The notes below the pieces were generated by a model, which did not search any database, was not told the origin of the DNA, and saw only the letters and a list, made by a program, of their open reading frames with translations. From Oribacterium sp. P6A1 (GTDB lineage Bacteria > Bacillota > Clostridia > Lachnospirales > Lachnospiraceae): a DNA stretch of 64,000 nucleotides. A program made the position numbers and the translations under genes. Shown one piece after another: positions 1 to 6,984 of the stretch. The DNA lies in NCBI RefSeq assembly GCF_000702885.1, contig NZ_JNKO01000005.1, forward strand, positions 62,001 through 126,000, read 5' to 3'. Position 1 is the first letter of the stretch. The number at the start of each line of letters is the position of its first letter.

Positions 1-85
1 CTGCCACAGGAACAGAAGTGGTTTCACATGCAGTGAGACCAAGGGGCAGAGCCAATGCCAATAACAGTGAAACTAATTTTTTCAT
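1..85 (-). CDS. Lipoprotein N-terminus (partial, runs off left edge)
   Basis: Only the first 28 codons are present. They read as a type II signal peptide: MKK, a hydrophobic stretch LVSLLLALALPLG, then the lipobox LTAC, so Cys20 would be lipidated and the protein anchored outside the cytoplasmic membrane. The ATG at 85 is preceded by a strong GGAGGATT ribosome site (91-100). A copy of the recurring TTTTGATACTCACA motif lies about 35 bases further upstream on the same strand. The mature domain is outside the window, so no function can be given; solute-binding proteins are one common possibility. Confidence 0.8.
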   Translation of the reverse strand, partial: MKKLVSLLLALALPLGLTACETTSVPVA

Positions 86-120
86 ATTGTTTAATCCTCC
101 ATATACACTGACACAAATAA

Positions 121-140
121 TGTGAGTATCAAAACCGATA
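121..140 (-). promoter_or_regulatory. Copy 1 of recurring TTTTGAYACTCAC motif
   Basis: On the minus strand this reads TATCGGTTTTGATACTCACA and lies about 35 bases upstream of the lipoprotein start at 85. It matches motif copies near 2356, 12270, 23881, 30617 and 35990. The role is inferred to be promoter-linked. Confidence 0.5.
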
Positions 141-240
141 AAGTACGCATAGCGTTAAACTTATATCGAACTACGGGTTACTAATAAAGATTCGACACCC
201 ACTCTGATAAATATAAGCTACATTTTACAATCAATCAGAG

Positions 241-291
241 AAAAAAATAAGTGCAACTGACAGTGGAAATTAATCCCTGTCAATTACACTT
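241..291 (-). terminator. Intrinsic terminator of the speE-like gene
   Basis: A stem pairs AAGTG and TGACAG (249-263) with CTGTCA and CACTT (277-291), with small internal mismatches. On the minus strand it is followed by ATTTTTTTT. It lies 26 bases after the stop of the spermidine-synthase-like gene and closes the cluster. Confidence 0.8.
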
Positions 292-316
292 TTAACTGTA
301 TCTGAAGTATCCCGGA

Positions 317-1822
317 TCAGCTCCACATCTCCTCAGCTTTATTGTAATACTCCATAAGAACGGGTTTTGTGAGATGATTCACTTCAACATCTGTGTCAAC
401 CTCATCCTTGCCGAATTTGAAAAGGGCGATAACATTGTCATCGGTAATATATTTTGTCTCAACATCAAAAGATATTTCTTCGGAAAGCTCACCTTTGCCT
501 GCCATGTTGAAGCCCCAGTCGCCGAAGGCGGGAACCTCCATGTGATAGGGTTTAACATTGAAACCTTCACTTTCAATGGTCTTGTTGATGCACCAGAAAG
601 CCTTTGTTGCATAGTAAGGGCTTGTGGACTGGACCACCAGTACGCCGGAATCCGAAAGACATCCGGAGCACATTCTGTAAAATATATTTGAATAAAGCTT
701 ATTTAACACTTCTGTGTTAGGATCCGGAAGATCAACGATTATCACATCATACCGTTCTTTACAGTCTTCAAGATACTCATATGCGTCCATGTTAAAGATA
801 TTGAGCTTATCCGAAAGAAGACTGTTTTCGTTTATATCCGTGATATTTTTGTTTGTACTGCATATCCTGATCATCTCCGAGTCAAGATCCACCAGATCTA
901 TCTTCTTTACTTCGGGATATTTCAAGACCTCCCGGACTGCCAGACCGTCACCTCCGCCAAGGATCAGTATATTCTCCCGTTTACTCACCTCATTCATGGG
1001 AACATGGACCAATGCTTCATGATAGCGGTATTCGTCGGACGTCGAGAACTGGCAGTTTCCGTCGATGTACAGCCTTACGTCGTCCCTGTGCTTTGTCATA
1101 ACTATCTTCTGGTACTGAGTCTGCTCAATCAGCACAACTTTATCTCTGTAAAGACCGCTCTCGATGGATTCGGAGATATTGTCAGCCATGACCATGCCTT
1201 CCAGCATAGCAAAAGAAAGAAGGAAAGCCAGTGTGCGAAACACCCTGATATGATCTACTCTTTTCCCGAATCTCCACATGATTAGGAGAGCTGCAAGTAT
1301 ATTCAGAAATCCGCACAAAAAAGAAGTGGCAAAATACCCAAGCTTCGGAAGAAGGATAAGGGGAAATGCAATTGACCCTATGAGTCCGCCAATGTAGTCA
1401 AAACTGAAAATGGATGAAAGCGTCACCTTCAGGTTGTTTTCATCCTGCTCGATGATTCTTGTCATGACCGGAATCTCAGCACCGGCAAAAGCTCCTATTA
1501 TGATTATTTCAAGGTACATGACCAGCGCATAATTGGATATATAGATATTGGCAAGAAAAAGTACCAGTGAGCTGATACCTCCGATAACACCTATTCCGAG
1601 CTCGATGGATACAAAAATGTTGAAAAGATTATTTGAAAAATATTTGGAAACATAAGATCCCAGTCCCAGTGATGCCATGTAAAGTCCGATGGTCACCGAG
1701 TACTGTAGTGTGCTGTTTCCCAAAAGATAAGAACTTACTGCGCTGATGATAAGCTCGTAGCACATGGAACATCCTGAGATTATCAGGGTGGTCAGCATCA
1801 GAAGTCTGTACTTTTTACTCAT
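317..1822 (-). CDS. Membrane-embedded spermidine-synthase-like aminopropyltransferase
   Basis: The 501-residue protein has two parts. Residues 1-212 form about seven hydrophobic segments, starting with a short cytoplasmic MSKKYR. Residues 225-480 are a spermidine/spermine synthase fold with the SAM-type loop GGGDG at 289-293 (LILGGGDGLAVRE) and the acidic motif VDLPDP at 363-368 that carries the catalytic Asp in this family. Soluble SpeE proteins have no membrane domain and are nearer 280-300 residues, so this is the fused, membrane-anchored type. It should transfer an aminopropyl group from decarboxylated SAM to an amine; the acceptor cannot be read from sequence. It is the last gene of a cluster with SpeD, which would supply the decarboxylated SAM, and follows the DUF350 gene by 46 bases. 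A ribosome site AGGAAGG precedes the ATG. Confidence 0.88.
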   Translation of the reverse strand: MSKKYRLLMLTTLIISGCSMCYELIISAVSSYLLGNSTLQYSVTIGLYMASLGLGSYVSKYFSNNLFNIFVSIELGIGVIGGISSLVLFLANIYISNYALVMYLEIIIIGAFAGAEIPVMTRIIEQDENNLKVTLSSIFSFDYIGGLIGSIAFPLILLPKLGYFATSFLCGFLNILAALLIMWRFGKRVDHIRVFRTLAFLLSFAMLEGMVMADNISESIESGLYRDKVVLIEQTQYQKIVMTKHRDDVRLYIDGNCQFSTSDEYRYHEALVHVPMNEVSKRENILILGGGDGLAVREVLKYPEVKKIDLVDLDSEMIRICSTNKNITDINENSLLSDKLNIFNMDAYEYLEDCKERYDVIIVDLPDPNTEVLNKLYSNIFYRMCSGCLSDSGVLVVQSTSPYYATKAFWCINKTIESEGFNVKPYHMEVPAFGDWGFNMAGKGELSEEISFDVETKYITDDNVIALFKFGKDEVDTDVEVNHLTKPVLMEYYNKAEEMWS

Positions 1823-1868
1823 TAAAAAACGCCTTCCTAAAGGACTATAAGTCCATGTATTTGTTAAA

Positions 1869-2285
1869 TTACTGTATTACTCCGCTCACTATGAAAGCCA
1901 CTCCCATGAATATACCAAAAATCATGATGCCGGCAGCTTCATTCTTCCTGCTGAGCTCCACTCCGAAATTGAATTTTCTGTTTACGATATCAACGATAAA
2001 ATAGCCTATCATCAGAGCGACTACACCGATTCCCGCAAATTCCACCGTACTGATAACGCCCTGAAGAAGATCATGTACCTCTGATACTTCAAATGAAATA
2101 ATGGCGGAACGGATGATGAATCCGAGAGCTGAATATATTCCGGCCGAGACCCAGCCTACTGCCTTGTTTCCTTCCTGTATTTCCTTGGGAAAATCCACAG
2201 GAATAAGAAGATCTATGATGAAGTAAGCGATCATCATAACTAAAAGTCCGACTGCAAGATATGCTAAAGTTTCAAGTGCTACCAT
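1869..2285 (-). CDS. DUF350 family membrane protein
   Basis: This small (138-residue) integral membrane protein is built from two similar halves. Each has a TM segment, a short polar loop rich in basic and acidic residues (FPKEIQEGNKAVGW; NFGVELSRKNEAAG) and a second TM segment. That internal duplication is characteristic of DUF350 (YjfL/YshE) proteins, whose biochemical role is unknown but which commonly neighbour DUF4178 and polyamine-synthesis genes. The start has a good GGGAGGA ribosome site. The 153-base gap before it contains a copy of the recurring TTTTTGATACTTAC motif, so DUF350 and the downstream speE-like gene may have their own promoter as well as readthrough from the DUF4178 gene. 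Confidence 0.88.
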   Translation of the reverse strand: MVALETLAYLAVGLLVMMIAYFIIDLLIPVDFPKEIQEGNKAVGWVSAGIYSALGFIIRSAIISFEVSEVHDLLQGVISTVEFAGIGVVALMIGYFIVDIVNRKFNFGVELSRKNEAAGIMIFGIFMGVAFIVSGVIQ

Positions 2286-2355
2286 TTTTATTTCCTCCCA
2301 TAAATAAAATGTTTTGTGTCACCCTCCAAATGAGTCAAACAGACGAGTGAGAGTG

Positions 2356-2373
2356 TGAAGTAAGTATCAAAAA
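2356..2373 (-). promoter_or_regulatory. Copy 2 of recurring motif, upstream of DUF350 gene
   Basis: The minus strand reads TTTTTGATACTTACTTCA. It lies about 70 bases upstream of the DUF350 start in an otherwise featureless 153-base gap inside the polyamine cluster. Confidence 0.45.
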
Positions 2374-2438
2374 CTATATTTAATGTTTGTCAACAGTTGC
2401 TTTCCGGCACCTTTTAACCGGGCTATACGGGGTCTCCC

Positions 2439-3524
2439 TTACTTTCCGCCGCCAAGTCCGCCGCCGGATGAATTTCTGGAATTTATGCTGCTCTGCCTTA
2501 CTGATGACGAATAACTGTCGAAATATCCGTTACCTATATTATGTATGGTGTCCCCGCTGTAGCTTTGATATGCGGATGGTGTCTTGCTGAAAGAAGAAGA
2601 ATCCTTCGTGTAACTGGAGCTGTAATAATGGCTCCTGTACCAGTGTGTGGTTGTACCAGAACTCCTGTAAGGCGAATTATCCGAAGAATAGTTGTACTTT
2701 CTGTTTGAAACCTGTACGTATATCTTTTCAGGTTCGTCTTCAGGATGGTATATGAGACAGTATTCTTTTTTGGTGACTATGGCAATGTCTCCATCCTTGA
2801 CATCATCCTTCTGTGTAACGGATTCCGTGTTACCCTCGACCCCATCTATGATGTCCCTTGCTGTATCATCGGTAGTAGCATACGTTACCAGATTTTCATA
2901 AACATCCGCCTTCTGATTTTCATTTCCGGTGATGGATGTAACATATCCGAAACGCTGATCTTTTTTAAGATAATCGCTGATCAACTTATTGCCGCCAGAG
3001 GGCATAACAAGAATGGCAATGGCACATATAAAGGTTAATACCACAGATACAAAACATATTGCGGCCCCGACCATTCCTACGGAACTGCTTTTTGAAGGCT
3101 CCTCATAGCCCACCACCTTTATTTCATCAAGATCCAGGTATTCACCCATTGAATACTCCGTTCCGTCATCCCATATCTCGGTGGAAAGTATTTTTTCTTC
3201 TTCAGCATCTTCAAATTCAACGAAGTCTGCAGCATCACCGTTTTCCACATCCACGTCTCCGCTGCAGGCCACAACCACCTGATGGCCCTTGTCCACTTCG
3301 TGCCACTCGGGTCCGATATTTCCTCGGACATTATTGGCAGCCCATGAAATCGAGTATTCCTTGTAGACATCATCTACAGAAAGCCATCGCTCCCCCTTAT
3401 TTGTTTTCAATCTGTATTCCACCCAGGTCTTATTACCGTCCTGAGTGTTTTTATACCTGACCCATCCGATAACATGGGCATCCAGTCCCTTTATCTTCAG
3501 GATCGATCCTGTTTTTATATCCAT
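2439..3524 (-). CDS. DUF4178 membrane-anchored protein
   Basis: The 361-residue protein opens with a DUF4178-like beta-rich module (residues 3-70: GSILKIKGLDAHVIGWVRYK, then WVEYRLKTNKGERWLSVD), then a second beta-rich stretch. One hydrophobic segment sits near residues 150-175 (AAICFVSVVLTFICAIAILVM). An exported or luminal part follows, and a low-complexity Ser/Tyr/Gly tail ends in GGGLGGGK. DUF4178 proteins have no proven activity. Their genes recur next to SpeD, DUF350 and membrane SpeE-type genes, as here. A good AGGGGTAGGA ribosome site precedes the ATG, 30 bases after the SpeD stop, so the genes are probably co-transcribed. The Ser-rich tail resembles exposed or glycosylatable linkers, but that is only an impression. 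Confidence 0.82.
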   Translation of the reverse strand: MDIKTGSILKIKGLDAHVIGWVRYKNTQDGNKTWVEYRLKTNKGERWLSVDDVYKEYSISWAANNVRGNIGPEWHEVDKGHQVVVACSGDVDVENGDAADFVEFEDAEEEKILSTEIWDDGTEYSMGEYLDLDEIKVVGYEEPSKSSSVGMVGAAICFVSVVLTFICAIAILVMPSGGNKLISDYLKKDQRFGYVTSITGNENQKADVYENLVTYATTDDTARDIIDGVEGNTESVTQKDDVKDGDIAIVTKKEYCLIYHPEDEPEKIYVQVSNRKYNYSSDNSPYRSSGTTTHWYRSHYYSSSYTKDSSSFSKTPSAYQSYSGDTIHNIGNGYFDSYSSSVRQSSINSRNSSGGGLGGGK

Positions 3525-3554
3525 TTCCTACCCCTGCATAAACAATCAGGAAAA

Positions 3555-3926
3555 TCACATTGACTTAAAGCCACTCAGGCTTTCCTGATTTCCTGTGCTT
3601 ATGTCCCTTTCAATGACTTTGATCTTTACTTCCTTTGCCTGAAAAAGCTCCCTTAGCTTTTCAGCGATTCCATCCACCACCGTATCGGTACATGAAAAAA
3701 TATCTATGGCCGCATAACCGTATTCAGGCCATGTGTGTACCGAAAAATGAGAGGTGGTTATAACAGCAAAGTAAGTAACCCCAATGGGCTCGAATTCGTG
3801 TATACACTCTTCCACTATATCTGCCCCTACATACTTTATAGCACTATGTGCAGCCTCTTTGATTCCCTCAGGATCATCGATGATCTCGCCGCAGCCATAA
3901 AGATCCGCCACAAGCTGCTTCGCCAT
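3555..3926 (-). CDS. speH: S-adenosylmethionine decarboxylase proenzyme (class 1B)
   Basis: This 123-residue proenzyme should self-cleave to make a pyruvoyl cofactor and decarboxylate SAM to give the aminopropyl donor for spermidine-type synthesis. The signature SHFSVHTWPEYGYAAIDIFSC is present. By spacing to the Thermotoga enzyme, Ser59 is the cleavage/pyruvoyl residue, His64 the processing base and Cys79 the catalytic acid. The residue before Ser59 is Thr rather than the usual Glu. The chosen ATG at 3926 has a GAGGAGAGTA ribosome site; an upstream in-frame extension overlaps the zinc-ribbon gene and has no such site. It lies 13 bases after the zinc-ribbon stop and 30 before the DUF4178 gene. 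The symbol speD is also used for this family. Confidence 0.93.
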   Translation of the reverse strand: MAKQLVADLYGCGEIIDDPEGIKEAAHSAIKYVGADIVEECIHEFEPIGVTYFAVITTSHFSVHTWPEYGYAAIDIFSCTDTVVDGIAEKLRELFQAKEVKIKVIERDISTGNQESLSGFKSM

Positions 3927-3939
3927 TTTATACTCTCCT

Positions 3940-4284
3940 CTATTCTTTATTATTATGAAGTGTTCCGTAGTCATCTTCAGCATGGGACCTCGGAGCACCG
4001 CATTTTTTACAGAATGATGCATCTGACCGGTTATATGAATCACAGTACTTACAGAGCCAGTCAGGTCTGTCGGTTGTCTTCTTTGCCTGTTCCTCTGTTA
4101 ATACCGATGATGCCCTTTCCTTAGGCATATAGAAGATCGTATCGATCCCTCTGGATTTCCCGCAATTTGGACAAGTGTCAAACCTGGCCCTGATTTCCTT
4201 TGAACCGCAAAACACACAGTCCCAAAGTCCTTCAATCCTTTTTTCTTCCATACCATCAAAATTCGACATTGAACCGTTCCGCAC
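3940..4284 (-). CDS. Small double zinc-ribbon protein
   Basis: This 114-residue (or shorter) protein has two four-cysteine zinc ribbons: CVFCGSKEIRARFDTCPNCG and CKYCDSYNRSDASFCKKCG. They resemble RanBP2-type ribbons (W-x-C-x2-C ... C-x2-C; LWDCVFC, DWLCKYC), which bind RNA or proteins. The function is unknown. Its position directly ahead of speD suggests a regulatory or scaffold role in the cluster. The start is uncertain. The frame opens at GTG 4284, with ATG alternatives at 4269 and 4251, none with a clear ribosome site. The only strong site (AAAGGAGGGG, about 4315-4325) precedes an in-frame ATG at 4311 that is cut by TGA after five codons. Confidence 0.8.
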   Translation of the reverse strand: MRNGSMSNFDGMEEKRIEGLWDCVFCGSKEIRARFDTCPNCGKSRGIDTIFYMPKERASSVLTEEQAKKTTDRPDWLCKYCDSYNRSDASFCKKCGAPRSHAEDDYGTLHNNKE

Positions 4285-4293
4285 AGATAGCTT

Positions 4294-4311
4294 TCACGAT
4301 TTACATGTCAT
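4294..4311 (-). other. Five-codon in-frame minicistron ahead of zinc-ribbon gene
   Basis: ATG ACA TGT AAA TCG TGA starts four bases after a near-perfect Shine-Dalgarno (AAAGGAGGGG) and is in the same frame as the zinc-ribbon gene. It is either a tiny leader ORF that feeds reinitiation at GTG 4284 or a nonsense change in the native N-terminus. Confidence 0.5.
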
Positions 4312-4342
4312 ATTTCCCCTCCTTTATAATTGATACACCAAA

Positions 4343-4368
4343 GAGCCCCGGATTGTCTTCCGGGGCTC
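4343..4368 (-). terminator. Hairpin between marR-type gene and zinc-ribbon gene
   Basis: A perfect 9-bp GC-rich stem GAGCCCCGG / CCGGGGCTC with an 8-base loop lies just after the MarR stop. On the minus strand only CTTT follows, so termination may be partial. It could act as an attenuator between the regulator and the polyamine genes. Confidence 0.55.
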
Positions 4369-4372
4369 CGTA

Positions 4373-4840
4373 TCAGTCTTTCATCTGTGCCATGCTGTCT
4401 CCCATTCCTTTAAGGATATCGGAAAAAGCACGTATATACTCCGCAGGAATTAAATCGGCTTTTTTGAACATCTCTTTGAACCAGAATTCGTAAATAAAGT
4501 GCGAATACTGCTCATAAACCTTTTCTCCCTCGGAAGTTACGACAGGATAAATATTCTTTTTATTATCGCCTCTGCGCTCCTTAGTCAAAAAACCCTTTGC
4601 TACTAGTTTGTTGACAATGTTTGAAAATGCGCCTCGTGTCACACCTAAACGATTTGCCACCGAAACCATATTGCCGGAGGTATCCTCAAGCAGATACTCT
4701 ATCACCTGAGCTTCCCTGGCTGTAATCTTATACTCTGTTCCGTAATGGAAGGGTGTAACAAAACCTGTACTGGAACTATTACAAAGATAAATGATGCTTT
4801 CCACCATTTCTCTGTATTTTCCCATCCATTCAGTCTTCAT
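4373..4840 (-). CDS. MarR family transcriptional regulator
   Basis: The protein has about 155 residues with the winged-helix core ITAREAQVIEYLLEDTSGNMVSVANRLGVTRGAFSNIVNKLVAKGFLTKERRGDNKKNIYPVVTSEG, which matches the MarR recognition helix and wing. MarR proteins bind palindromes as dimers and are usually released by small ligands. The start at 4840 is preferred because AGAGAGGT sits six bases upstream; an ATG two codons earlier lies almost on the ribosome site. The gene heads the polyamine cluster (separated from the zinc-ribbon gene by a hairpin). A perfect AT-rich palindrome lies in the gap upstream at 5018-5044, so self-regulation is likely. The ligand is unknown; a polyamine would be an attractive guess. 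Confidence 0.9.
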   Translation of the reverse strand: MKTEWMGKYREMVESIIYLCNSSSTGFVTPFHYGTEYKITAREAQVIEYLLEDTSGNMVSVANRLGVTRGAFSNIVNKLVAKGFLTKERRGDNKKNIYPVVTSEGEKVYEQYSHFIYEFWFKEMFKKADLIPAEYIRAFSDILKGMGDSMAQMKD

Positions 4841-5017
4841 ATCCATACCTCTCTAATAAAACTAAAATCAAAAGAGGATAATGCCCCCTAATAGCTAAAG
4901 TTTATATAAAAAATGTTAAAAAACACAGATATGAATATGTTACTTAATTATTTTTCAGATGTAAAGTCACTTATTTTCACTGCAAGTCCTACGAGGTTGA
5001 AGAATTCCTTTACTTGA

Positions 5018-5044
5018 TTTATTGTATTACATTAATACAATAAA
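5018..5044. promoter_or_regulatory. 27-base perfect palindrome, likely MarR operator
   Basis: TTTATTGTATTA-CAT-TAATACAATAAA has 12-bp perfect arms and a 3-base centre. A second half-site TAATACAATAAT lies at 5078-5089. The length, AT richness and position between the divergent marR-type gene and DUF975 gene fit a MarR dimer site. There is no T-tract, so it is not a typical terminator. Confidence 0.6.
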
Positions 5045-5089
5045 ATATAAACTTTGCTCAATGATAATGCAATATGGTAATACAATAAT

Positions 5090-5244
5090 GTGAATATTTC
5101 ACAATACAAAGATCAAAAAGTTGTCGATAAGCACAACTGACAATTTTGTGACAAAATAAGCGGATACTGTTCATGTATGTTATACTGATTTACATGAATG
5201 TAACATTTGAAAACTGTTGACTGTACGTTTGAAAGGAGAACATC
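5090..5244 (+). promoter_or_regulatory. Upstream region of DUF975 gene
   Basis: This AT-rich stretch holds a TATACT -10-like box near 5180 without a convincing -35, and repeated ACATGAATGT/ATGTATGTTA elements. A strong GAAAGGAG ribosome site precedes the ATG at 5245. No gene or structured RNA is recognised. Confidence 0.35.
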
Positions 5245-5952
5245 ATGTGGGACAGAGTCTATGTTAAATCACAGGGAAAGGCCAGTTTTAAAAGAAACTA
5301 CCTGAATTCGGTTCTTGTAGCGTTGATCTATTCACTGTTTATTATGGCATCAGGTTCATTATCAAGAGGTAAGACCGGAAGTATTAATAAGGAAACACTT
5401 AACGATCCGGATTTCATCAGGATATTTTTGATTGTTCTGGCTGTCGTTGGTGTTCTCATTCTGGTAGCTTCTATATTTAAAATATTTGTATTCAATCCGC
5501 TGGAAGTAGGATGCACCAGATTTTTCCTTGTGAATCAATATGAGAATGCAAACATCGGTGAAGTGGGATTCAGCTATAAGAATAACTATATGAATGCGGT
5601 AGTCGGTATCTTCCTTCGTGATCTTTTGACTGCACTGGGATACTGCCTTCTTATCATTCCCGGCATTATTTTAGGTTACTCCTACAGACTGGTTCCTTAT
5701 ATCCTGGCTGACGATCCTCAAATTAAAGGCGCAGATGCCCTGAGGATGTCCAGAAATATGATGAAGGGACATAAATTTGCAGCATTTATCTACGATCTGT
5801 CATTTATAGGCTGGTACCTTTTGGGAATAATCACCTGCGGAATAGCCATCGCCTTTTATGTGCGTCCATACAAGCTTAATGCAGACGCATCCCTTTACCT
5901 TGCTATTAAAGCATATAACGGCTCTGCACAGGAACAGACGACATACTATTAA
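5245..5952 (+). CDS. DUF975 family integral membrane protein
   Basis: This 235-residue protein has about five hydrophobic segments (near 20-37, 58-84, 115-145, 170-190, 193-210). It has the DUF975 features: an N-terminal amphipathic KSQGKASFKRNYLNSV region, a central ...NPLEVGCTRFFLVNQ motif and a late YRLVPYILADDP...ALRMSRNMMKGHKFAAF motif. The family is common in Firmicutes and has no known activity. Monocistronic: its own promoter region lies upstream and strong hairpins follow at 6012 and 6048. It is divergent from the marR-type gene and shares the palindrome-bearing gap, so it may be a MarR target. Confidence 0.85.
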   Translation: MWDRVYVKSQGKASFKRNYLNSVLVALIYSLFIMASGSLSRGKTGSINKETLNDPDFIRIFLIVLAVVGVLILVASIFKIFVFNPLEVGCTRFFLVNQYENANIGEVGFSYKNNYMNAVVGIFLRDLLTALGYCLLIIPGIILGYSYRLVPYILADDPQIKGADALRMSRNMMKGHKFAAFIYDLSFIGWYLLGIITCGIAIAFYVRPYKLNADASLYLAIKAYNGSAQEQTTYY

Positions 5953-6011
5953 CAGCAGTCCGGATTCCTTCGGAATCTGCTCCGGAACAGGACACACCTT
6001 ATCGCCTTATC

Positions 6012-6033
6012 CCAATCTCCCGTTGGAGATTGG
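6012..6033. other. Perfect 9-bp hairpin after DUF975 gene
   Basis: CCAATCTCC-CGTT-GGAGATTGG, without a T-tract, lies just before the intrinsic terminator. It could protect the transcript's 3' end. Confidence 0.4.
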
Positions 6034-6047
6034 CTTATAGTAAAGTG

Positions 6048-6081
6048 AAAGACCTCTGTCATTACCGACAGAGGTCTTTTA
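6048..6081. terminator. Bidirectional terminator
   Basis: The stem AAAGACCTCTGTC / GACAGAGGTCTTT (13 bp, 6-base loop) has T-runs on both strands. It lies between the convergent DUF975 gene and the gene at 6084. Confidence 0.9.
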
Positions 6082-6083
6082 TT

Positions 6084-6413
6084 CTACACTTCCATGAACT
6101 CAGTGTTTGGTTTTTTCCTGATATGATGATCAAGTGATATGGCAAAGCCTGTTGGTGAAATCATCAAAGCCGATATGGAAGATCCGGTATCGGTAATCTT
6201 GTCTCCCTGGGAATTTTTAAATCCCCGGGATTTCAGAAACTCATAGGCTTCTTCAAAATCATCCATATTCAATTGTTCACGATGTAATACAAAAAAATCT
6301 CTTACACGAAAAATGCATTTCTGATATAATCCTGCACTGCTAAGAAAATATTTGAAGATTTCATGGTAACATTGGAAACGCACATCCTGTTTATATGATG
6401 GTGAAAGTGTCAA
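6084..6413 (-). CDS. Hypothetical protein of about 60-109 residues
   Basis: I do not recognise this protein. The C-terminal half (MDDFEEAYEFLKSRGFKNSQGDKITDTGSS...) looks like a real folded sequence with an alternating helix/turn pattern and no membrane segment. The start is uncertain: the open frame begins at TTG 6413, but that stretch coincides with a copy of the recurring motif (ACCTTTGACACTTTCACC), which elsewhere lies before genes. Translation may therefore begin at GTG 6383 or at the internal ATG near 6266. No strong ribosome site is visible at any of them. The gene ends right at the bidirectional terminator. Confidence 0.45.
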   Translation of the reverse strand: MTLSPSYKQDVRFQCYHEIFKYFLSSAGLYQKCIFRVRDFFVLHREQLNMDDFEEAYEFLKSRGFKNSQGDKITDTGSSISALMISPTGFAISLDHHIRKKPNTEFMEV

Positions 6414-6416
6414 AGG
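6396..6416 (-). promoter_or_regulatory. Copy 3 of recurring motif
   Basis: The minus strand reads CCTTTGACACTTTCACCATCA. It overlaps the first codons of the open frame of the hypothetical gene, which argues for a later start codon there. Confidence 0.4.
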
Positions 6417-6506
6417 TATCTGCCACTTACATATGCCCCTTATATAATACGATGATAACGAACAACACTGATATCTTCCCGTTTTATGAAAGAGAGGAAA
6501 TCAAAC

Positions 6507-6980
6507 ATGTTACCACAGAATAAATTTCAGGATGTAGTTTTCACCTGCCTTATGGCTTTTGTCATGGTTTATGCCATGATCTGCTACAACATTTCTCTTA
6601 ATGTCGGCGGACTGCAGAATTTCGTATTCCTTGCAGCTTTTTCCGAGATAATCATTATGTGGCCTATTGCAGTTATACTTGAGCTTCTGTTCGTAGGCAA
6701 GCTGGCTCAGATCCTTGCATTCAGATTTGTTACTCCGGGAAAAGATCCTATGATTATGATGATACTTGCCATTTCATCCATGTCAGTTTGTCTTATGTGC
6801 CCGCTTATGAGTCTTGCAGCCACTATTCTATTTAAGAATGCAGGCTCCCAGTTCCTTTCTGTATGGCTTCAGACTACCGCTTTTAATTTCCCTATGGCTT
6901 TCTGCTGGCAGATCTTTTTTGCAGGTCCTCTTGTAAGAAATGTTTTCGGAATGCTTGTTAAGGTATTCGGAAAGCGATAA
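6507..6980 (+). CDS. DUF2798-like small membrane protein
   Basis: This 157-residue protein has four hydrophobic segments in two similar halves (FQDVVFTCLMAFVMVYAMICYN ... IIIMWPIAVILELLFVGKLA; PMIMMILAISSMSVCLMCPLMSL ... FPMAFCWQIFFAGPLVRNVFG), the duplicated pattern of DUF2798 proteins. The function is unknown. The ATG at 6507 is chosen because AGAGAGG lies nine bases upstream; an ATG seven codons earlier has no site. It converges with the permease genes, leaving only four bases between the stop codons. Confidence 0.75.
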   Translation: MLPQNKFQDVVFTCLMAFVMVYAMICYNISLNVGGLQNFVFLAAFSEIIIMWPIAVILELLFVGKLAQILAFRFVTPGKDPMIMMILAISSMSVCLMCPLMSLAATILFKNAGSQFLSVWLQTTAFNFPMAFCWQIFFAGPLVRNVFGMLVKVFGKR

Positions 6981-6984
6981 TATA

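Noticed and set aside
5018-5044. Palindrome as a transcription terminator
   Set aside because: It has an AT-rich stem and no T-run, and it lies in a divergent promoter gap; an operator fits better.
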